Source of the DNA: Icerya purchasi
Taxonomy: Eukaryota; Arthropoda; Insecta; Hemiptera; Monophlebidae
Assembly: GCA_039619475.1 (NCBI GenBank)
Contig: CM077116.1
Location: forward strand, 371,518,294-371,582,293
DNA: 64,000 nucleotides
Direction: 5' to 3'
Shown here: piece by piece, positions 12,760 to 24,990 of the stretch
Numbering within the stretch: position 1 is the stretch's first letter
Layout of the letters: the number at the start of each line of letters is the position of its first letter
Program-made: the position numbers and the translations under genes
Notes under the pieces: model-generated
Database searches by the model: none
Told to the model about the DNA's origin: nothing
The model's input: only the letters and a program-made list of their open reading frames with translations

Positions 12760-13159
12760 GCGTGCAAAAAAAATACGGACTTCTTTAAGATTTATTCTAA
12801 AAATTGAATAAAAACGCGCTAAAAAGTAAAAAATAATTTATTCCATGAAAAACAATATATTTAACAGTAAAATGTACATAAGGGTATTGCAATTACTTAA
12901 ACAACATTTTTACCCCTTCGGCGCATCAAGTTCAGATTGTAACAACTAAAAAACTATATTAAATATGAGTATAACAACACTATCACTGGTTTTCTATAAG
13001 CCAAGTATTCAAAACATTAGACTAAAATTTAATGTGGTATTTTAATTGTTACAATTTGAGTCTGGTGTACCGGCACTCCAATTATAAGATATGAATGTTG
13101 CTTAAGAACTGAATATAATATCAAATAATTCTTTTTTATTTTTGGTATATTTTCATTAG

Positions 13160-13450
13160 GCAGCGCGGTAGTCTAGTGGTTAAGGTGGCTTGGCTACCAA
13201 ATCAGACGCCACGGGTTATCGAGACTCTTGTCTCCTTCCGGATCCAAGTCGCTCCCAGGTATATACCTAATCTGAAATTGAATATTGGTTATACCAGAGA
13301 ATTATCTGGTGGAAAGTAAAGGCGAATTCCAAGTAGAAAGGATCTGGCCCCAGTATTCTCCTTAAATCCATTAGGCTTAGTGCCGTTATGGAAAGCTTAA
13401 CTTCACAATCCATGATACCCTATCAGGGAAATATGGGTTTACTTTACTTT
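13160..13450 (+). repeat. tRNA-derived SINE
   Basis: Head GCAGCGCGGTAGTCTAGTGG contains a pol III A box (TAGTCTAGTGGTTAAGGT) and, about 40 bases on, a degenerate B box (GGTTATCGAGACTC). A tRNA-unrelated body follows (GTTATACCAGAGAATTATCT and GGCTTAGTGCCGTTATGG), ending near a TTTACTTTACTTTAT tail. A diverged body fragment recurs near 54590-54690, supporting a dispersed family. Confidence 0.75.
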
Positions 13451-13980
13451 ATATTTTTATTAAATGTTTCGAGTATATCTTGAAAGCGGTATTTTTTCTT
13501 TAAAAAAAAAGTAATTTTTTTTTTATTTGAGCAATACGGATAAAAAAACAACTTAAAATGCTGTTATTTTTTGTACTGTATAAAGCTGGGTATTGATATA
13601 GAAATTCAAATTCTGTCGGTGATCAAACGGCGCTTTGGAAATTTTAAATTATCTTTATTCAAATCTACACATTTACATAAACTAATATTAATAATATTTT
13701 AAGTTACTTTTACCGCCATTTTAATTTTAAAATTTCCGGTATTAATATTTTCCTTATATTCTAATGTTTTTTCGGTTAATTTTTGTCTGCCTGTATTAAA
13801 TAAAGAAATATTATATATCTAAGAAGGCTCCTACTCTTTTTTTTTTTTTTTTTAACGTTTATTTTAATAATGACCACTGAGCAATTGACCGGTACTCGTA
13901 GAACCACCACGGATTCAATTAAAGGGTATGCATTGGACGTTATGATTATTGGGTATCGAAACTATTTCTGTGTTCATGTA

Positions 13981-14099
13981 TAATAAAATAAAAAACAATA
14001 CAATTGAAATTATTATAGTTTGTCGCTACGAAACATGTTGGTGTTATAATATTTTATAAATAATAATTTTTGTCAATTGTATTGTTTTTTATTTTATTA
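13981..14099. repeat. Small foldback with 27-bp perfect arms
   Basis: The arm at 13981-14007 starts TAATAAAATAAAAAACAATA and is perfectly complementary to 14073-14099; the loop is about 65 bp. It sits inside foldback copy D and is probably a MITE insertion. No clear target duplication. Confidence 0.6.
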
Positions 14100-14744
14100 G
14101 GTATCATTGGAGTCAATCCGTATGAGCAAAAATTATACGCAGTAGTGTAAAAACATAATATTTCCGTCAGTGATGAGTTTGTAAATGGCGCTATGGGTTT
14201 CTTTTGTCATAATTTTTTGTTTTATTGAAAATTAGTTTTTCGAAACTGACATTTCCCCGGTAAATTTATAGTATTTGAATGAATGGTATTTGCTATACTA
14301 CTAAAAAGTCTCTAAAGACACTATATTTTTTTCACATTATTTGACGATTATTGAGTATGTATATTATTCATCGATATACATGGTATCAACGCTGTCCGAT
14401 ACACTTTCGAATGAACAAAGAATCATTAAAATTAATTCGAAAAAAAAAAAAAGTCGCAACGAACATATAACCTCTTTTTTTTTTAAGTTCATAAAAAATT
14501 TTAAATATGTACTTTAAGCTTGTAGAAAAAGTTTACTCATTTTTCTTCTGCGCTATTTAATTGTAGAACTAATTTTTTATCAATTTTTTTGATATTTCTA
14601 AATTTTTTCGGTCTAATGAACTAGAATATCATCGTAGTTTTAGTTCCAAAATGAACCAAACAGCAGAAAGATTTACAGGGTTACCGTTCAGTCGGAAAAT
14701 ATCGGTAACTTTGGATATCGGGGAACGACCGGGAATAAGTCGAG

Positions 14745-14895
14745 GAGAATTTTGTTATGTATTATTTCTTCCTGTAAACGTTTGTTTCAATGATATTATA
14801 AGTTATGTATTTTTAAACCTTAAATTACGTTACACTTTGTAACGTAATTTAAGGTTTAAAAATACATAACTTATAATATCAGAGAATTTTGTTAT
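14745..14895. repeat. Perfect 44-bp palindrome abutting a 14-bp direct repeat
   Basis: Arms 14791-14834 and 14838-14881 are exact reverse complements with a 3-base CTT loop. The direct repeat GAGAATTTTGTTAT occurs at 14745-14758 and again at 14882-14895, the second copy abutting the palindrome. The open frame 14651-14842 simply runs into it. It could be an insertion with a target duplication or an assembly/replication foldback. Confidence 0.85.
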
Positions 14896-15560
14896 AGTAG
14901 AATCGGGGAAAAAGGTAGAAATAGTCAAAATATATTTTCGATAAGAGAAAATCATTCGAAGCGAAAAATGAAAGTGTTTCTTAATATATATTTTATTAGA
15001 TAATGAATTTGATAAAAATCACTTTTTATTTGTATACGATAAGTATTCTTTTATAATTTGCCTACGATCTTTTCTAAAATAACGGGACTATGTTCACGAC
15101 CGGTAATAAATATGTATGTTTTTTGCTCGCACTGATTTTGATTAAAAAGGGGATTAAATTTAGCTTGGATTAACTTATTTTAAGTAAAACTTTTGCTTGG
15201 GGTTTTCGAACGCTTCAAGTCTCATGAAGTCAAGTCCCCCCTCTATGGTTATACAAATATTTTAGATTTTAAATAAGTTTTACGATTTGTAACTGTTTTA
15301 ATACGGAAATACAGTAATGAACGCGTTATAAATTTCTATTATGATAGTAAAGCAAGCATATATTGCTCGAGTTAGTTATTATAACAAATATTTATAGTGT
15401 GATTAACTTAGGGTAATTAAAAAAGATTTTGTAATTTTTTCTACTAGTGTCAGTTTGGTTTGTTATTGGATGAGTGGAACAAGGTTCGTGTTAGCTCTTG
15501 TATAATTTCGCGAGTCAGGAAATCGGGCTGAGAAAATCGGGAATTTTAAATTATACTTGG
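14882..15560. repeat. Dispersed non-coding repeat (copy 1)
   Basis: The block with GAATTTTGTTATAG, GGGGAAAAAGGTAGAAATAG and GAAAATCATTCGAAGCGAAAAATGAA is matched at 44420-44530. The GGAAAATCGGGAATTTTAAA style end near 15530-15555 is matched at about 44650-44700. No coding capacity; the repeat type is unknown. Confidence 0.55.
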
Positions 15561-16837
15561 ATGACAACACGGATTTATTAAATTTTAAAATTCGCTTATC
15601 CGTCTAGTTTCGGTAGAAATCGCCCTACATCGTAACGGCCATGTAAATTATTAACTTTGTCCACAGAGAGCGGTATTCATATTTATTTAATTGGGATAAC
15701 GCACATGTTTTTTTTACAGTAGCCAAAATTCCCACGTCTCGGTTAATATTTGACCGGTGAACATATTGAGATCAAGTTTAGTGCTAATCGCGCCAGTTTT
15801 CCGTAATGCTGGGGAAAAATTTGTAAGCCAATCGTGTTCGATATCTTGGCCAATCCCGGCACAATTGCCAAATGTTATTAATAATTTTATTAACATGTTT
15901 TCTAAATTCCATATTGTTCCTAAAATCTTCATATTTCAGCTCAATATTACAACGTTGACAAAAAACAGCTAATACTTTACTAGGCTTAAATCAGTTTTGA
16001 GCATGTTAAATTCAGAAATAAGCGCGGTTTTAAACAAATTTAAGTCTTCTCGGTAAAAATATTATATAGAAACTGTAAACATATTTCCATACGATTGTGC
16101 TGAGCAAACGTTTTTTTTTGTTTAGATATAATTTTGTTTATAGTCGTTTGCCATATTTTTAGGACAAAAATACTACTGCAGTAATTAATAATGGACTACG
16201 CCTTTATGTATTATTATTATTTCTCTATATTTTCGGCTATCAATATTTGGCTGCAGTTTGAACAACGCATAAAAGATTTTATTTTATCATTTAGATATTT
16301 TAAACGATTAAATTGCTATAATAGTATTTAAATTATTTTACAATTGAAATCGGATTTTTACGCACGTGGCACATACTTTAGCCGGGACCTAACTAGCAGA
16401 AAATGTCACACTAAAGTGGAATGTGCTGGATGTCACGCTAAAGTGAACGCAAGAGGTAAATAAGAATATAGCCTTTCCTTCTAGTTGTTTTAAGTCAGTC
16501 GTGTTCGGACCGCGCTCCGATGATGTTCATCTGTCATGGTGATGATTGTTGTTCATCGACGCCTATATGTAAATGTATCATGCATTATAATGATGCATCT
16601 ACAAAAAAAAAAAAAAAAAAGATGTAAATCTGTTGTCGAATGAATGAAAGAAATGTGATTACGTAGAAGTATTGAAAAATAGGGTTTTGATGAAATGTAC
16701 GAACTAGAACTTTTGATCAATAAAATAAAGAATTGAAATTATGTAAATCTGTGGAAATGAAAGAAAGCATGGAAATTGCGTAAATCTCTCGAAAAAAGTG
16801 TTTCCAACGAAAGTTACAATATCTATACTTCTATCAG
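15561..16837. other. AT-rich DNA, nothing recognised
   Basis: Holds an A18 run at 16603-16620 and a small direct duplication around ATGTAAATCTGT (16622-16800). The open frames at 15714-15972 on opposite strands are mirror shadows with no motif. Confidence 0.4.
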
Positions 16838-17090
16838 GAGATATCAACGTCGATCTCGAAAAACCAGAAAATTGGCGATTATCTTAGTTCACGGAAGAAA
16901 CCTTTAGAGATTACAACTCAAAACGAATCTAGCTCTACCAACTACTCGTGGGGGATCACGTATCAGTTTGATCTCTTCGCTCGTCACATCGACAAAATTG
17001 ATTCTAAAAATTACATAAGTTACTTCAGCTATCATAAACCCATTCGAAGAATCATGTGACACGAGAATAAAAAAAAATTAAAATAAAATC
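16838..17090 (+). mobile_element. LINE endonuclease fragment
   Basis: Plus-strand reading with frameshifts gives GDINVDLEKPENWRLS, then TNLALPTTRGGSRI, then SRHIDKIDSKNYISYFSYHK. This is the C-terminal part of an apurinic-type endonuclease domain of a LINE ORF2 (GDFNVD...T...GTRIDL.FAR...). Interrupted by frame changes. Confidence 0.6.
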
Positions 17091-17359
17091 GTTTAAAATT
17101 ATTATTTTCTTTGAAATTGAAGACGTTCTCATTATCGCATCTTCAATTTTAACATATCGTACAGAAAAAATTGAAACAATTACAGATGATATTAACAGAC
17201 AGCAAACGGCTAAAGCATGTTCCATGCTTTTTGAATTTTAGTCGAAGGCTCTAAACAGAGAGTATTCCCGGTCCGGGGGGGTCTTTTTTTTTTCTAAATT
17301 CCGTACATTGTTTTTTATTGACCAGAACCGTAGCTAATTAATCAACAGCGAGCTCGAAT

Positions 17360-17640
17360 TCGCGCTCGTTAAACTCTAATATTGCCTATTTCAAAATAAT
17401 TTTTTATTGGAATTATTGCACAAAGATCGTCAGCAAAGCTAATCAATTTAGCTTTAATTTTGCACTTATCACAGAAATTATCCAGGGATTTATGAATAGA
17501 AGAATAGAGTATATTCCAAAGTGAGGGGGCTCCAAGACCGAACTTTGCGGAACTCAAAAATTAAAGTATCTTTTTCCACTACAAAGTTATCCCTTTTTAT
17601 TTTTGCCGATCACATAGATAATCTCTAATCAAAATTTACT
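17360..17640 (-). mobile_element. LINE reverse-transcriptase fragment (R1/Jockey-like)
   Basis: Minus strand: a degraded [14 protein letters not shown] block (SAKFGLGAPS) continues LWNILYSSIHKSLDNFC and then KAKLISFADDLCAIIP, the RT catalytic box with FADD intact. About 60 codons are open before decay. Non-functional fragment. Confidence 0.65.
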
Positions 17641-17899
17641 GTTGCTTCATTATCATTATTTTATCTTAAAATTGTCATTATTGCAGAATACAAGCAATTA
17701 ATTACAACACCGATATTACCTAACGCGGTAATATTGAACTTACTGTATCATTTAATCATCCTATAGCCCCATTTATGTGGAGTGTCCCTTTCAGAGGTTA
17801 AATTATTCTTTTGTGATAAATTCTTTTTTCATTAACTTCTTTCGGTAGCGCCGTATTAAGCATTCTTTTGAAAACTCACTACACAATCTAATAAGATAA

Positions 17900-18300
17900 T
17901 TAGGTCCTTATAGCCACTGCAAACTGAGAAATCTTTATTTGGTCTATCGAGAATCTTAATATTTCTAAACTTTGGAAATTTACGAAGAAAAAGTGATTCA
18001 GCAAGGCCAGTGTTGGACAAATTGTATTTATGAATATCAGTGTGCTGATTACAAGTACGTAGTAATCATATTCAAAATGTGAGTCGAAAAAAATGCCGGT
18101 GTAGATAGTGTCTTTGTGCTTGTGATTAGCGCTGTAGAAGTCAGTTTGTACCCGCGGTAAATGTGTACTGACCAATCCCTCAGATATACTGCGTTTGAAT
18201 TGTGAGAAAAAAGTGCGTTCGCATATTTTTTGGTAGACGTGAGCGACGTGCCTTGTATTTTTAATTGTTCTAAGCGTCTAGATCTGATGCAGCTGTTCAT
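17900..18300 (-). mobile_element. Possible LINE RT thumb fragment
   Basis: On the minus strand GIFFDSHFEYDYYV resembles the 'YLGI.lD..L.w..HV' motif after the RT palm. The surrounding open frames have no other landmark. It lies upstream of the FADD fragment in minus orientation, so it would belong to a different copy. Weak. Confidence 0.3.
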
Positions 18301-19537
18301 TATCTTTATTGCCCTGCGTTATCACTAACTAAAAACAGCGTTGTTCTCTTCGGCTTAGCTGCGTGTGTCATATTGTCCATTTTAGCATGTTTTCTTCTAA
18401 AATTTTCTAATCGCTAGCTACATTTTTTATATTACTTAATCTAGTCGCTCTATTTCACACACATATATATTTTGTTTTCTTCAAATACGTGTGTTATTTA
18501 AAAAATCAAAAAATTATTTTTCTTGATTCTGTCCTGTTTGTTCGTTAGTGGGGCGCTTAGGATACTACGGCCCATATCGACCGTGATTTTAGTACTGAAT
18601 AAACATATTTATCTTGTTCTAAACTGCAATCTTTAGTCCCTTTGTTCCGGGACAGCAAATGTTACGAACTGCGATCTTTACTCCTTATAATGTTATAAAT
18701 CGCGATATTCGTTCGTTCCCTTGTCCGGGGACTGCCTAAGTTATAAAACCGTTATTTTATTTGTTTGTTTTTTTTTAATTTTTCCACGGGCGCCAGTGGA
18801 GTTCGGCTCCGCACCGTTCTTCGTTCTTTTTCTTTCGCTTGAGCGGAAATAAACCAAGTTCTTCTAAATTTACTTGTATTTTTTTTTTCTTTCACATACG
18901 TTTTAAACGCAAATAACAATGACGATAAAATCAACTGGTATACTAGAACCGATCCGTATATCCCGTACGTAGCAACCACTAATAATTAATTTCACAGTGA
19001 ACCGAGCACGGATACATCGAGTCTTTCATCGGCGTGATCGAAAAACGATAACGGCGAACTTTCCGCTACCTGTGCCTTTATATTCGCATCTCCACCGTGT
19101 ACTATGTGCATATGTCGCTAGTACGCAGAGCATATCCAATCCCCAAGAGCAGTGCACTCCGGCCTGCGGCGGCATCTTCTCACAAGACACACGCACGCAC
19201 AACAACCTTCGATAAAGCTTCCTCGGTTAGTGTGCAGCGCAAAGCGAAACAATATTTACTCGGTTAAAAACAGTATATCACTTATACGTCGCTTACATCC
19301 TAGAAGATAGCGCCACAAACCCTGATTCGTATCAATCTACAATGATCAAAGTCGCAATATTCTACAATTAGTCAGCCAAGTCTACAGTGTCTTGTTTTTT
19401 TTTTTTGTTTTTTTTTTTTATCACACTTTTCAGGCTACTATCAACTAAGAAGTTTTACTATATTTTATACATGTATATACGTACACACATTTATAAAAAA
19501 ACACACGATATCACGTAATAAATTTTTCAATTTTAGA
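18301..19537. other. AT-rich DNA, nothing recognised
   Basis: Includes a more CpG-rich stretch at 18540-19230 containing repeats of a TTCCGGGACAGC / TTGTCCGGGGACTGCC type (18640-18735), and T runs near 19395. No supported exon. Confidence 0.4.
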
Positions 19538-19810
19538 ATGCATCGCTTTCTATCAATGCCAACATCTAAATCCGAATTAAGAATGTCGCATTATTTCGTC
19601 GACGAAAATGAGTCTACCACTACGTTAAATCCCGTTATACGAGATATTTTCATACGATATAATACGCCATTACCATCTTCAGTTGCAACAGAGCTTTTAT
19701 TTTCCTGTGCCACTATGACAGACGTTCCAGAAGCAAACAGATTAACGGATAGCATGTTTGAAGTGAGGCTTGTTCTAAAAGCTGCTATGGATTATGTACA
19801 CTCATCCTGA
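19538..19810 (+). pseudogene. hAT transposase C-terminal fragment
   Basis: An uninterrupted frame whose second half reads IRYNTPLPSSVATELLFS, CATMTDVPEANRLTDSMFE and VRLVLKA. This is the hAT C-terminal dimerisation signature '..yNT.LPSSA.vERLFSfA.M...k.nRLtd..FE..vlLK'. The key SSA.ERLFS is altered to SSVATELLFS. A TTTTTCAATTTTAG acceptor-like sequence precedes the ATG. The upstream catalytic part is absent. It could be a truncated hAT relic or, less likely, a domesticated exon. Confidence 0.65.
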
Positions 19811-21339
19811 TTTCAATGACTCGGAAATTTATTTTATTTCAATAGTTACTTTATACGTACGTGTTACTCGTAACCTATTATTCGCTAAAGTACTACCAGT
19901 ATTGAATTTCTTTTCATTTATGTATTTTTTTGCAATTGTTATTATTAAGGTTTTTTTTACATCTGGGTTTTTACAAAGCAGTACTGGACACCGCATTCAA
20001 AAGAAATTCCACATCCGATTTTTTTTCACGTGTGGCGATGTAATTAAGGAAGAAGTACACTGTAAAATTCTGTACGGAGTAGTACACTTTTCAGTTGCTT
20101 TCGTGGATGAAAAGAAACGCGTGATTTTTCCCTATCTTGTGTATAATATTATTTGAAATCAAACAGGAGATTTTAGTTGCATACGTTTACCGATTCAAAA
20201 CTTCCAACGGCTAGATTTTACACATTTCTTATTGATCGCAGGTAAAATCGAGAGGAAATTGTGCACCTATTTCCGAATGAACTAAAATTGAATAATTTCG
20301 ATCAAAAATAAAATTAAGAATAAATCAAAAAAAACTTTTCAGTTTCCAATCTGACGGTAAGTTTTCATTTGCCATTTTATTATTTTTTTTTTATTAGTGC
20401 TCTGCCAACATATTTCATTTTTTCTTTGCCTTTCTTTTTCTTAAATTCTTGGAAAGGCACATTAATCGATTACGCTTCTCGTTTTTGTTCGATTGTGGTA
20501 TTCTTTTGGAGCGATATTCCAAATTTTCAGATATTTTTTTTATTTCTCCAATATGACAATTCGATGTCTATTTTGAAACAATTCATTCATTTTTCAATAT
20601 ATATAGCGGAAATAAACTGATCTGTGCACCAACTGTTCTACCACGTGTTCACTTACAACGGTTACGAACGAAAACGAACAAAACGCACACGATAAAAAAG
20701 ATACTTAAAAACAGCACGTGCAATTGCGCAGAAAGTTTTCCATCCGTTGTTAGTAAATGGAAATCGCGAAAAAAAAGTGTACCCTGTGTTCGAAATTGTT
20801 ACTCTGTAAATTCAGAATTGTGCCCGCAAATGAGAATATGTTTCATTCAGTAAGAACAGGTGCATCGCTTGATGGTAGTAGCGCATATAGAAAAAAATTG
20901 CATTAACGGACCGGTTCTCAGCGAAATAACTGATTACTAAAAAAACCGGATATGTCGAACCTATAGAGGTATTATCCCTTTACTTTCTGTATCCTAGTCT
21001 TCATGTTACGCTCTATAACCTACGATAATATGTACTATTTTTCTCCTCTTTTTTTTTTTTTTTTGTTTTTTTTTTTTATTTTTTTTATTTATATTTCTGT
21101 AATTATGAAAAAAATAAAATTTGTTTACCTAAATTAATGTATCTCTATTTGTTTTTAACATTTCTGAGTAAACTTGTATTAGAATACATTAATATTCGAT
21201 CGCATTTCTGCTCAAAATTTTTGAGTACATTTGTACTCAACACAAAACTAAACACATACGTACCCAACTATATTTCGTATTCGGTATTCGCGTACTTTTT
21301 ACCCAAAAGTACTATTGTAATCAGCTCTGAGTAGAGCCA
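19811..21339. other. AT-rich DNA, nothing recognised
   Basis: Several short frames rich in F, L and I (for example 19794-20156 and 20369-20620) are products of T-rich sequence. T runs at 21050-21090. Confidence 0.45.
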
Positions 21340-22070
21340 TGTTATATTCAACCAATCAATCATTGAACACCTAAAAGGATTCGTTTCCTCCATTCCGTTC
21401 TGTTTTCGGCCATCTTTTTTAGGTCTGAGTATGTTTGGCATCCCGTATCTTTAATAATCTGTTTTATTGCATTATTCTCCTCGGTCTTCCTCTTCTTCAT
21501 TTCTTCTTGTTTATTCCTTCTATAATCAGTTTTAGTCTTTCATCTTAATAGATATCCCATCATCTTTGATCTGCGTCTTTTTGTTATGTTTATTAATTCC
21601 CGCTTTTCACTAATCATGTTCATGACTTCTTCATTGTTCTTCTTATCTGTCCATTTTATCTTTAACATCTTTTTTCACAGCCACATCTCTGCTGTCATCG
21701 GCCTCTTTTTATCGGCTTCATTTATTATATCCAAGATTCGCACCCATATATTAGCAGCTTCCTTAGTTCTGTGTCCATATTTTTATCGGTGAGTAATGCG
21801 TATTTGGCTAGACTTCTTCTGCGTCTAATTTCTTTTTCAGTTTTCCCATCCTCTAATACCATACTGCCCAAGTATCATCTTTGTCTCGTTCAATTATTTC
21901 ATCATTTAATAATATATTTTTCTTTTGTGGCGTTGGTGTCCTTTCGCATATTACTATTTTAGTTTTTGTTTCGTTTATTTTCACGTTGTATTCTTCTAGG
22001 TGTACCTGCGCTTCTGTCAGTGCTTCTTGAAATTCTTCTTCAGACTTCTTCTTTCTTTTCAGTCGTATCG
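21340..22070 (-). mobile_element. RTE-like LINE, C-terminal region
   Basis: Minus-strand translation gives EFQEALTEAQVHLEEYNVKI, NETKTKIVICERTPTPQKK and NDEIIERD (RT palm-to-thumb block). With frame breaks it then gives NNAIKQIIKDTGCQTYSDLK and KMAENRTEWR, the characteristic end of RTE-class ORF2. The middle is decayed. Confidence 0.7.
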
Positions 22071-22351
22071 CTCGATTCCGAGCGCTGTGTGACTACCTAT
22101 TTTTAGATTCTAGTTATACAGAATAGGCAGCGTTCATGGTAATTGCTATACGCAACGCGAGTGCCCGCACACAAGACCACATCCGGAACTGATTGGTAAT
22201 CGTTTGATTTATCGATACACAAGTGTGCAAATCCTCGTGTGTCTGCTGTGTGTACTAAACTAGCGCGCGCGTATGATGGTATGCATGTTTGCCATTGCCT
22301 TCCATGTGACTATCAGCGAGTATTTTAATTTAATTCTTTGTAATAAGTTCT

Positions 22352-22424
22352 GTCGTCGCCCGGGATCGAAGCCTTCCGTAACAGAAATCAAGCGCTCTAG
22401 CAACTAGGCTATCGCGACGACGAC
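22352..22424 (-). repeat. tRNA-like SINE head or tRNA pseudogene
   Basis: 73 nt on the minus strand. The first seven bases GTCGTCG pair with the last seven CGACGAC like an acceptor stem. Pol III A-box-like TAGCCTAGTTGCTAGAGCG and B-box-like GGCTTCGATCCC are in the right order. The T stem does not pair, so it is not an intact tRNA. Downstream on the minus strand a CpG-containing body (22080-22350, with CACATGGAAGGCAATGGC) suggests a SINE. Confidence 0.55.
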
Positions 22425-22642
22425 TTAGCCTATATTAATTACTTCTAATTCGGAGAATTTAAAATTGGTATATTCGTTTAATAAAATTTTGCATGATTTA
22501 ACCCAAGCTTTAGGGATTTTAATAAAATCAGTCCACTTCTTTAATTTAGTTTTCTCAATTAATTTCTCGTAAATTCCGCTAAATTCCTTTAGTATAATTA
22601 TTATGATTTTTACTCGATAGTGTATCTTGCTTTATTAGTTTT

Positions 22643-23469
22643 TAACCGACTTCAAAAAAGGAGGAGGTATTCAATTCGACTGTATTTTTTTTTTTTTTTA
22701 TTTTTTTTTATGTGTGTTACCACAGAACTTTCTTCTAGATGAACCGATTTTGATGATTCTTCTTTTATTTGAAAGGTGGTGTTTGTCATGTGGTCCCATT
22801 TAAATTTGATCAAGGTCCGACCGGTAGTTTTTGAGTTATCCTTAATAGTAATGCGGGAGATTGAAGCTTTTTGGATGCTTTTCATTTATGAATGGTTTCA
22901 CCGCCGTCGGGTTAGATTTATTGACTTAAAATACTATAAATTTGCCAAATTACCATGGAAATGTAGCTTTTGGTGTTTTTACCGCGGAAATAAATGTTTT
23001 AATTAAATTGAATAGAAATGCACTAAAAAGTAAAAAATAAAATGCTTTTCTTCCAAAAATAAATACCGACGACTTGAAGGTTTATTATGAAAATTTAAAG
23101 ATGCACTAAAAAGTAAAAAATAATTACTCCCGATTAGAAAATATATATATATCAGAGTGATATGACATTTAAGTGGTGATATCGTAATTCTTATACAACA
23201 TTAATTTTTTGGAGTTGGCATCAAATTCATATTAAAAGAATAATTAAAAACTGCATTAAATGTTGATTAAATTGTTCCTAACATGAATTTAATTCCAACT
23301 CTAATTAAGGTTTTAATGTTGTATAAGAATTACGATATCACCACTTAAGTGTTATATCACTCTGATATCTAAATATTTTCTTATCGGGAGTAATTATTTC
23401 GTTACTTTTTAGTACGTTTTTATTAAATTTCTATAATAAACCTTCAAGTCGTCGGTATTTATTTTTTGT
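22643..23469 (+). repeat. Foldback family, copy A (best preserved)
   Basis: The head AACCGACTTCAAAAAAGGAG lies at 22644, followed by ACCGATTTTGATGATTCTTC and a GGTGGTGTTTGTCATGTGG block. The far half is a long inverted repeat: 23054-23220 against 23293-23469. The arms contain AAATACCGACGACTTGAAGG, GCACTAAAAAGTAAAAAATA, ATATCAGAGTGATATGACAT and TATACAACATTAA. The outer end of the right arm therefore reads CCGACgACTTgAAG inward, resembling the head. No transposase; non-autonomous. The head sequence resembles a repeat common in arthropod genomes, which I cannot assign to a superfamily. Confidence 0.75.
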
Positions 23470-24489
23470 AAAAAAAAACATTTTTAATTCTGATGGTATT
23501 TATAGTTTTTTCAAGCGTTTCAAGTTTCGGAATTCATATCAGTAGTCATCTTTCATCCTGTGCGATACACGACACTTTTATTATTATCGTTTACTGGGTA
23601 ATGTTGAAAGTTACCGATTATTTATATTGGTTACTTTTCTCGGGGTTAGTTTTGAAAAATATCAATCTTTTCACATCGAGCTCATCATTAAATTTTTTTT
23701 AGGCACTTGCAGAAATCATCTATATATTATGATCAGCGGCGAGCTTGTGATGTTGCATTGTACGATTTTTGCTCTGGCCTGCGTTAAATTTCGAATTGTC
23801 TTAAAATCGATTAAGTTTTTTTTGTATAATGATTATGAATGGTTGAATGGTACCACTCATGTGTTCGGTTTAAAAAATTGTCAACTGATTTTTCATTGCG
23901 GATTCTTCAAAGAATTCGTATGTTGATGACAATATCTTCCCGCAAGCAATTGCTCAATAAAACGGGCATTAATGAAGGATTACCGTGAGAAATATTTTCA
24001 GTTTCATTTTATGCCATATTTATAACATAAACAGCGATGATTAGAAATTTATTTAAGCGGACTGCGATTATGTTCGACTGTTATTATATAACAAGCGGTA
24101 TATCTTTTCTTATCATTGCAGTGATTCGATCGCTTAATATGTTTTCATATAGATTACTCATCACACCGTGCAACTTATTATGATAGGTGTTAGCTTCAGC
24201 AATTACCGCCATCACAAGGTCCCTAATGCAGGCAATCTCTCTAATATACGACTATAAGTTGTGACAGGCGATAGTGTTAAATTTACACGCAACATTTTTA
24301 ATTTTATCCAAAATTTATTGTTTCTTCAATTGTATTGCTTATTACCATTAAATCGAGACAGCGTCGTAGTTGGTTTTTTTTTTTTGTTTTTTTTTTTTTT
24401 GGTTTTTTTTTGGCTCGCTGACAAAGAGAGCATTCATGTTCGATAAGAAAGAAAAGTAACTCTGAATTAATTATTTAGATTCGTATGCG
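23470..24489. other. AT-rich DNA, nothing recognised
   Basis: Open frames at 23493-23926 are F/I/L-rich without motif or splice signals. T runs at 24375-24412. Confidence 0.4.
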
Positions 24490-24990
24490 GTCAGCAATAG
24501 CGTCAACGAAGGATACAAGGGGAGCGACAACAGATAGCGAAGGAAAGAAGAGAGCAGATGCAGCACTATAGGGAGCAGGAATATTAAGTCTCAGAGAAGG
24601 AAACTTTCAGACAACAGAGTGGAACATTCGAGAAGAGGATGTGGTTAGAATTACATTTGTGGATGTCATTGGGAGGATGTAGCGGACAATAAGGAAAGTC
24701 TGAAAATCGATAGCGAGATGAAGCAAGCTGTGATCGAAACGCAACCGACATAAAGAGGAAATAATATAGCGCTGCAAAGACGGAGGTTTTCTGAAACCAA
24801 AGATTAACTAGAAGATACGGCTGAATAGAAAAATTTAAGAGGAAAGTTGGTTAGAAAAGGAGGAAGGGTATGTGAGTCTGACCAAAACTTATAATGGAAT
24901 TTTTTAGACAATGCAAGTAAATTATTAGCGGTGAACTTATTAATGGGGAGTCCATTAACAGCTGCACCTCTGATCAACTCTTTCATTTCC
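24490..24990 (-). mobile_element. LINE family A, 3' region (diverged)
   Basis: Purine-rich plus strand (AACAGATAGCGAAGGAAAGA, CACTATAGGGAGCAGGAATA, TGGAACATTCGAGAAGAGG). It follows the same order of landmarks as the better copies at 36.9, 45.7 and 52.2 kb (CACTGTAAGGAGTAGG, ..ACATTCGAATAG..). Minus-strand coding relic; heavily decayed. Confidence 0.5.

Larger units (their letters stand above)
12760..14490 (-). repeat. Foldback family, copy D (with insertions)
   Basis: Minus-strand copy of the four-member family (others at 22.6, 35.1 and 52.8 kb). The head on the minus strand at about 14490 reads GAACTTAAAAAAAAAAGAGG, followed by a conserved block (TTTTAATGATTCTTTGTTCA) and a CGAAAGTGT..CGG block. 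The far end at 12760-13110 is an imperfect palindrome around CAACATTTTTACC / GGTACACC with the family signature GCTAAAAAGTAAAAAATAAT. A SINE (13160-13450) and a small foldback (13981-14099) interrupt it. No protein is encoded. Confidence 0.6.

Noticed and set aside
19794..20620. Hydrophobic open frames of 120 and 83 codons suggesting membrane proteins
   Set aside because: T-rich DNA gives F/L/I-rich frames by chance; no start context, splice signals or family motif.
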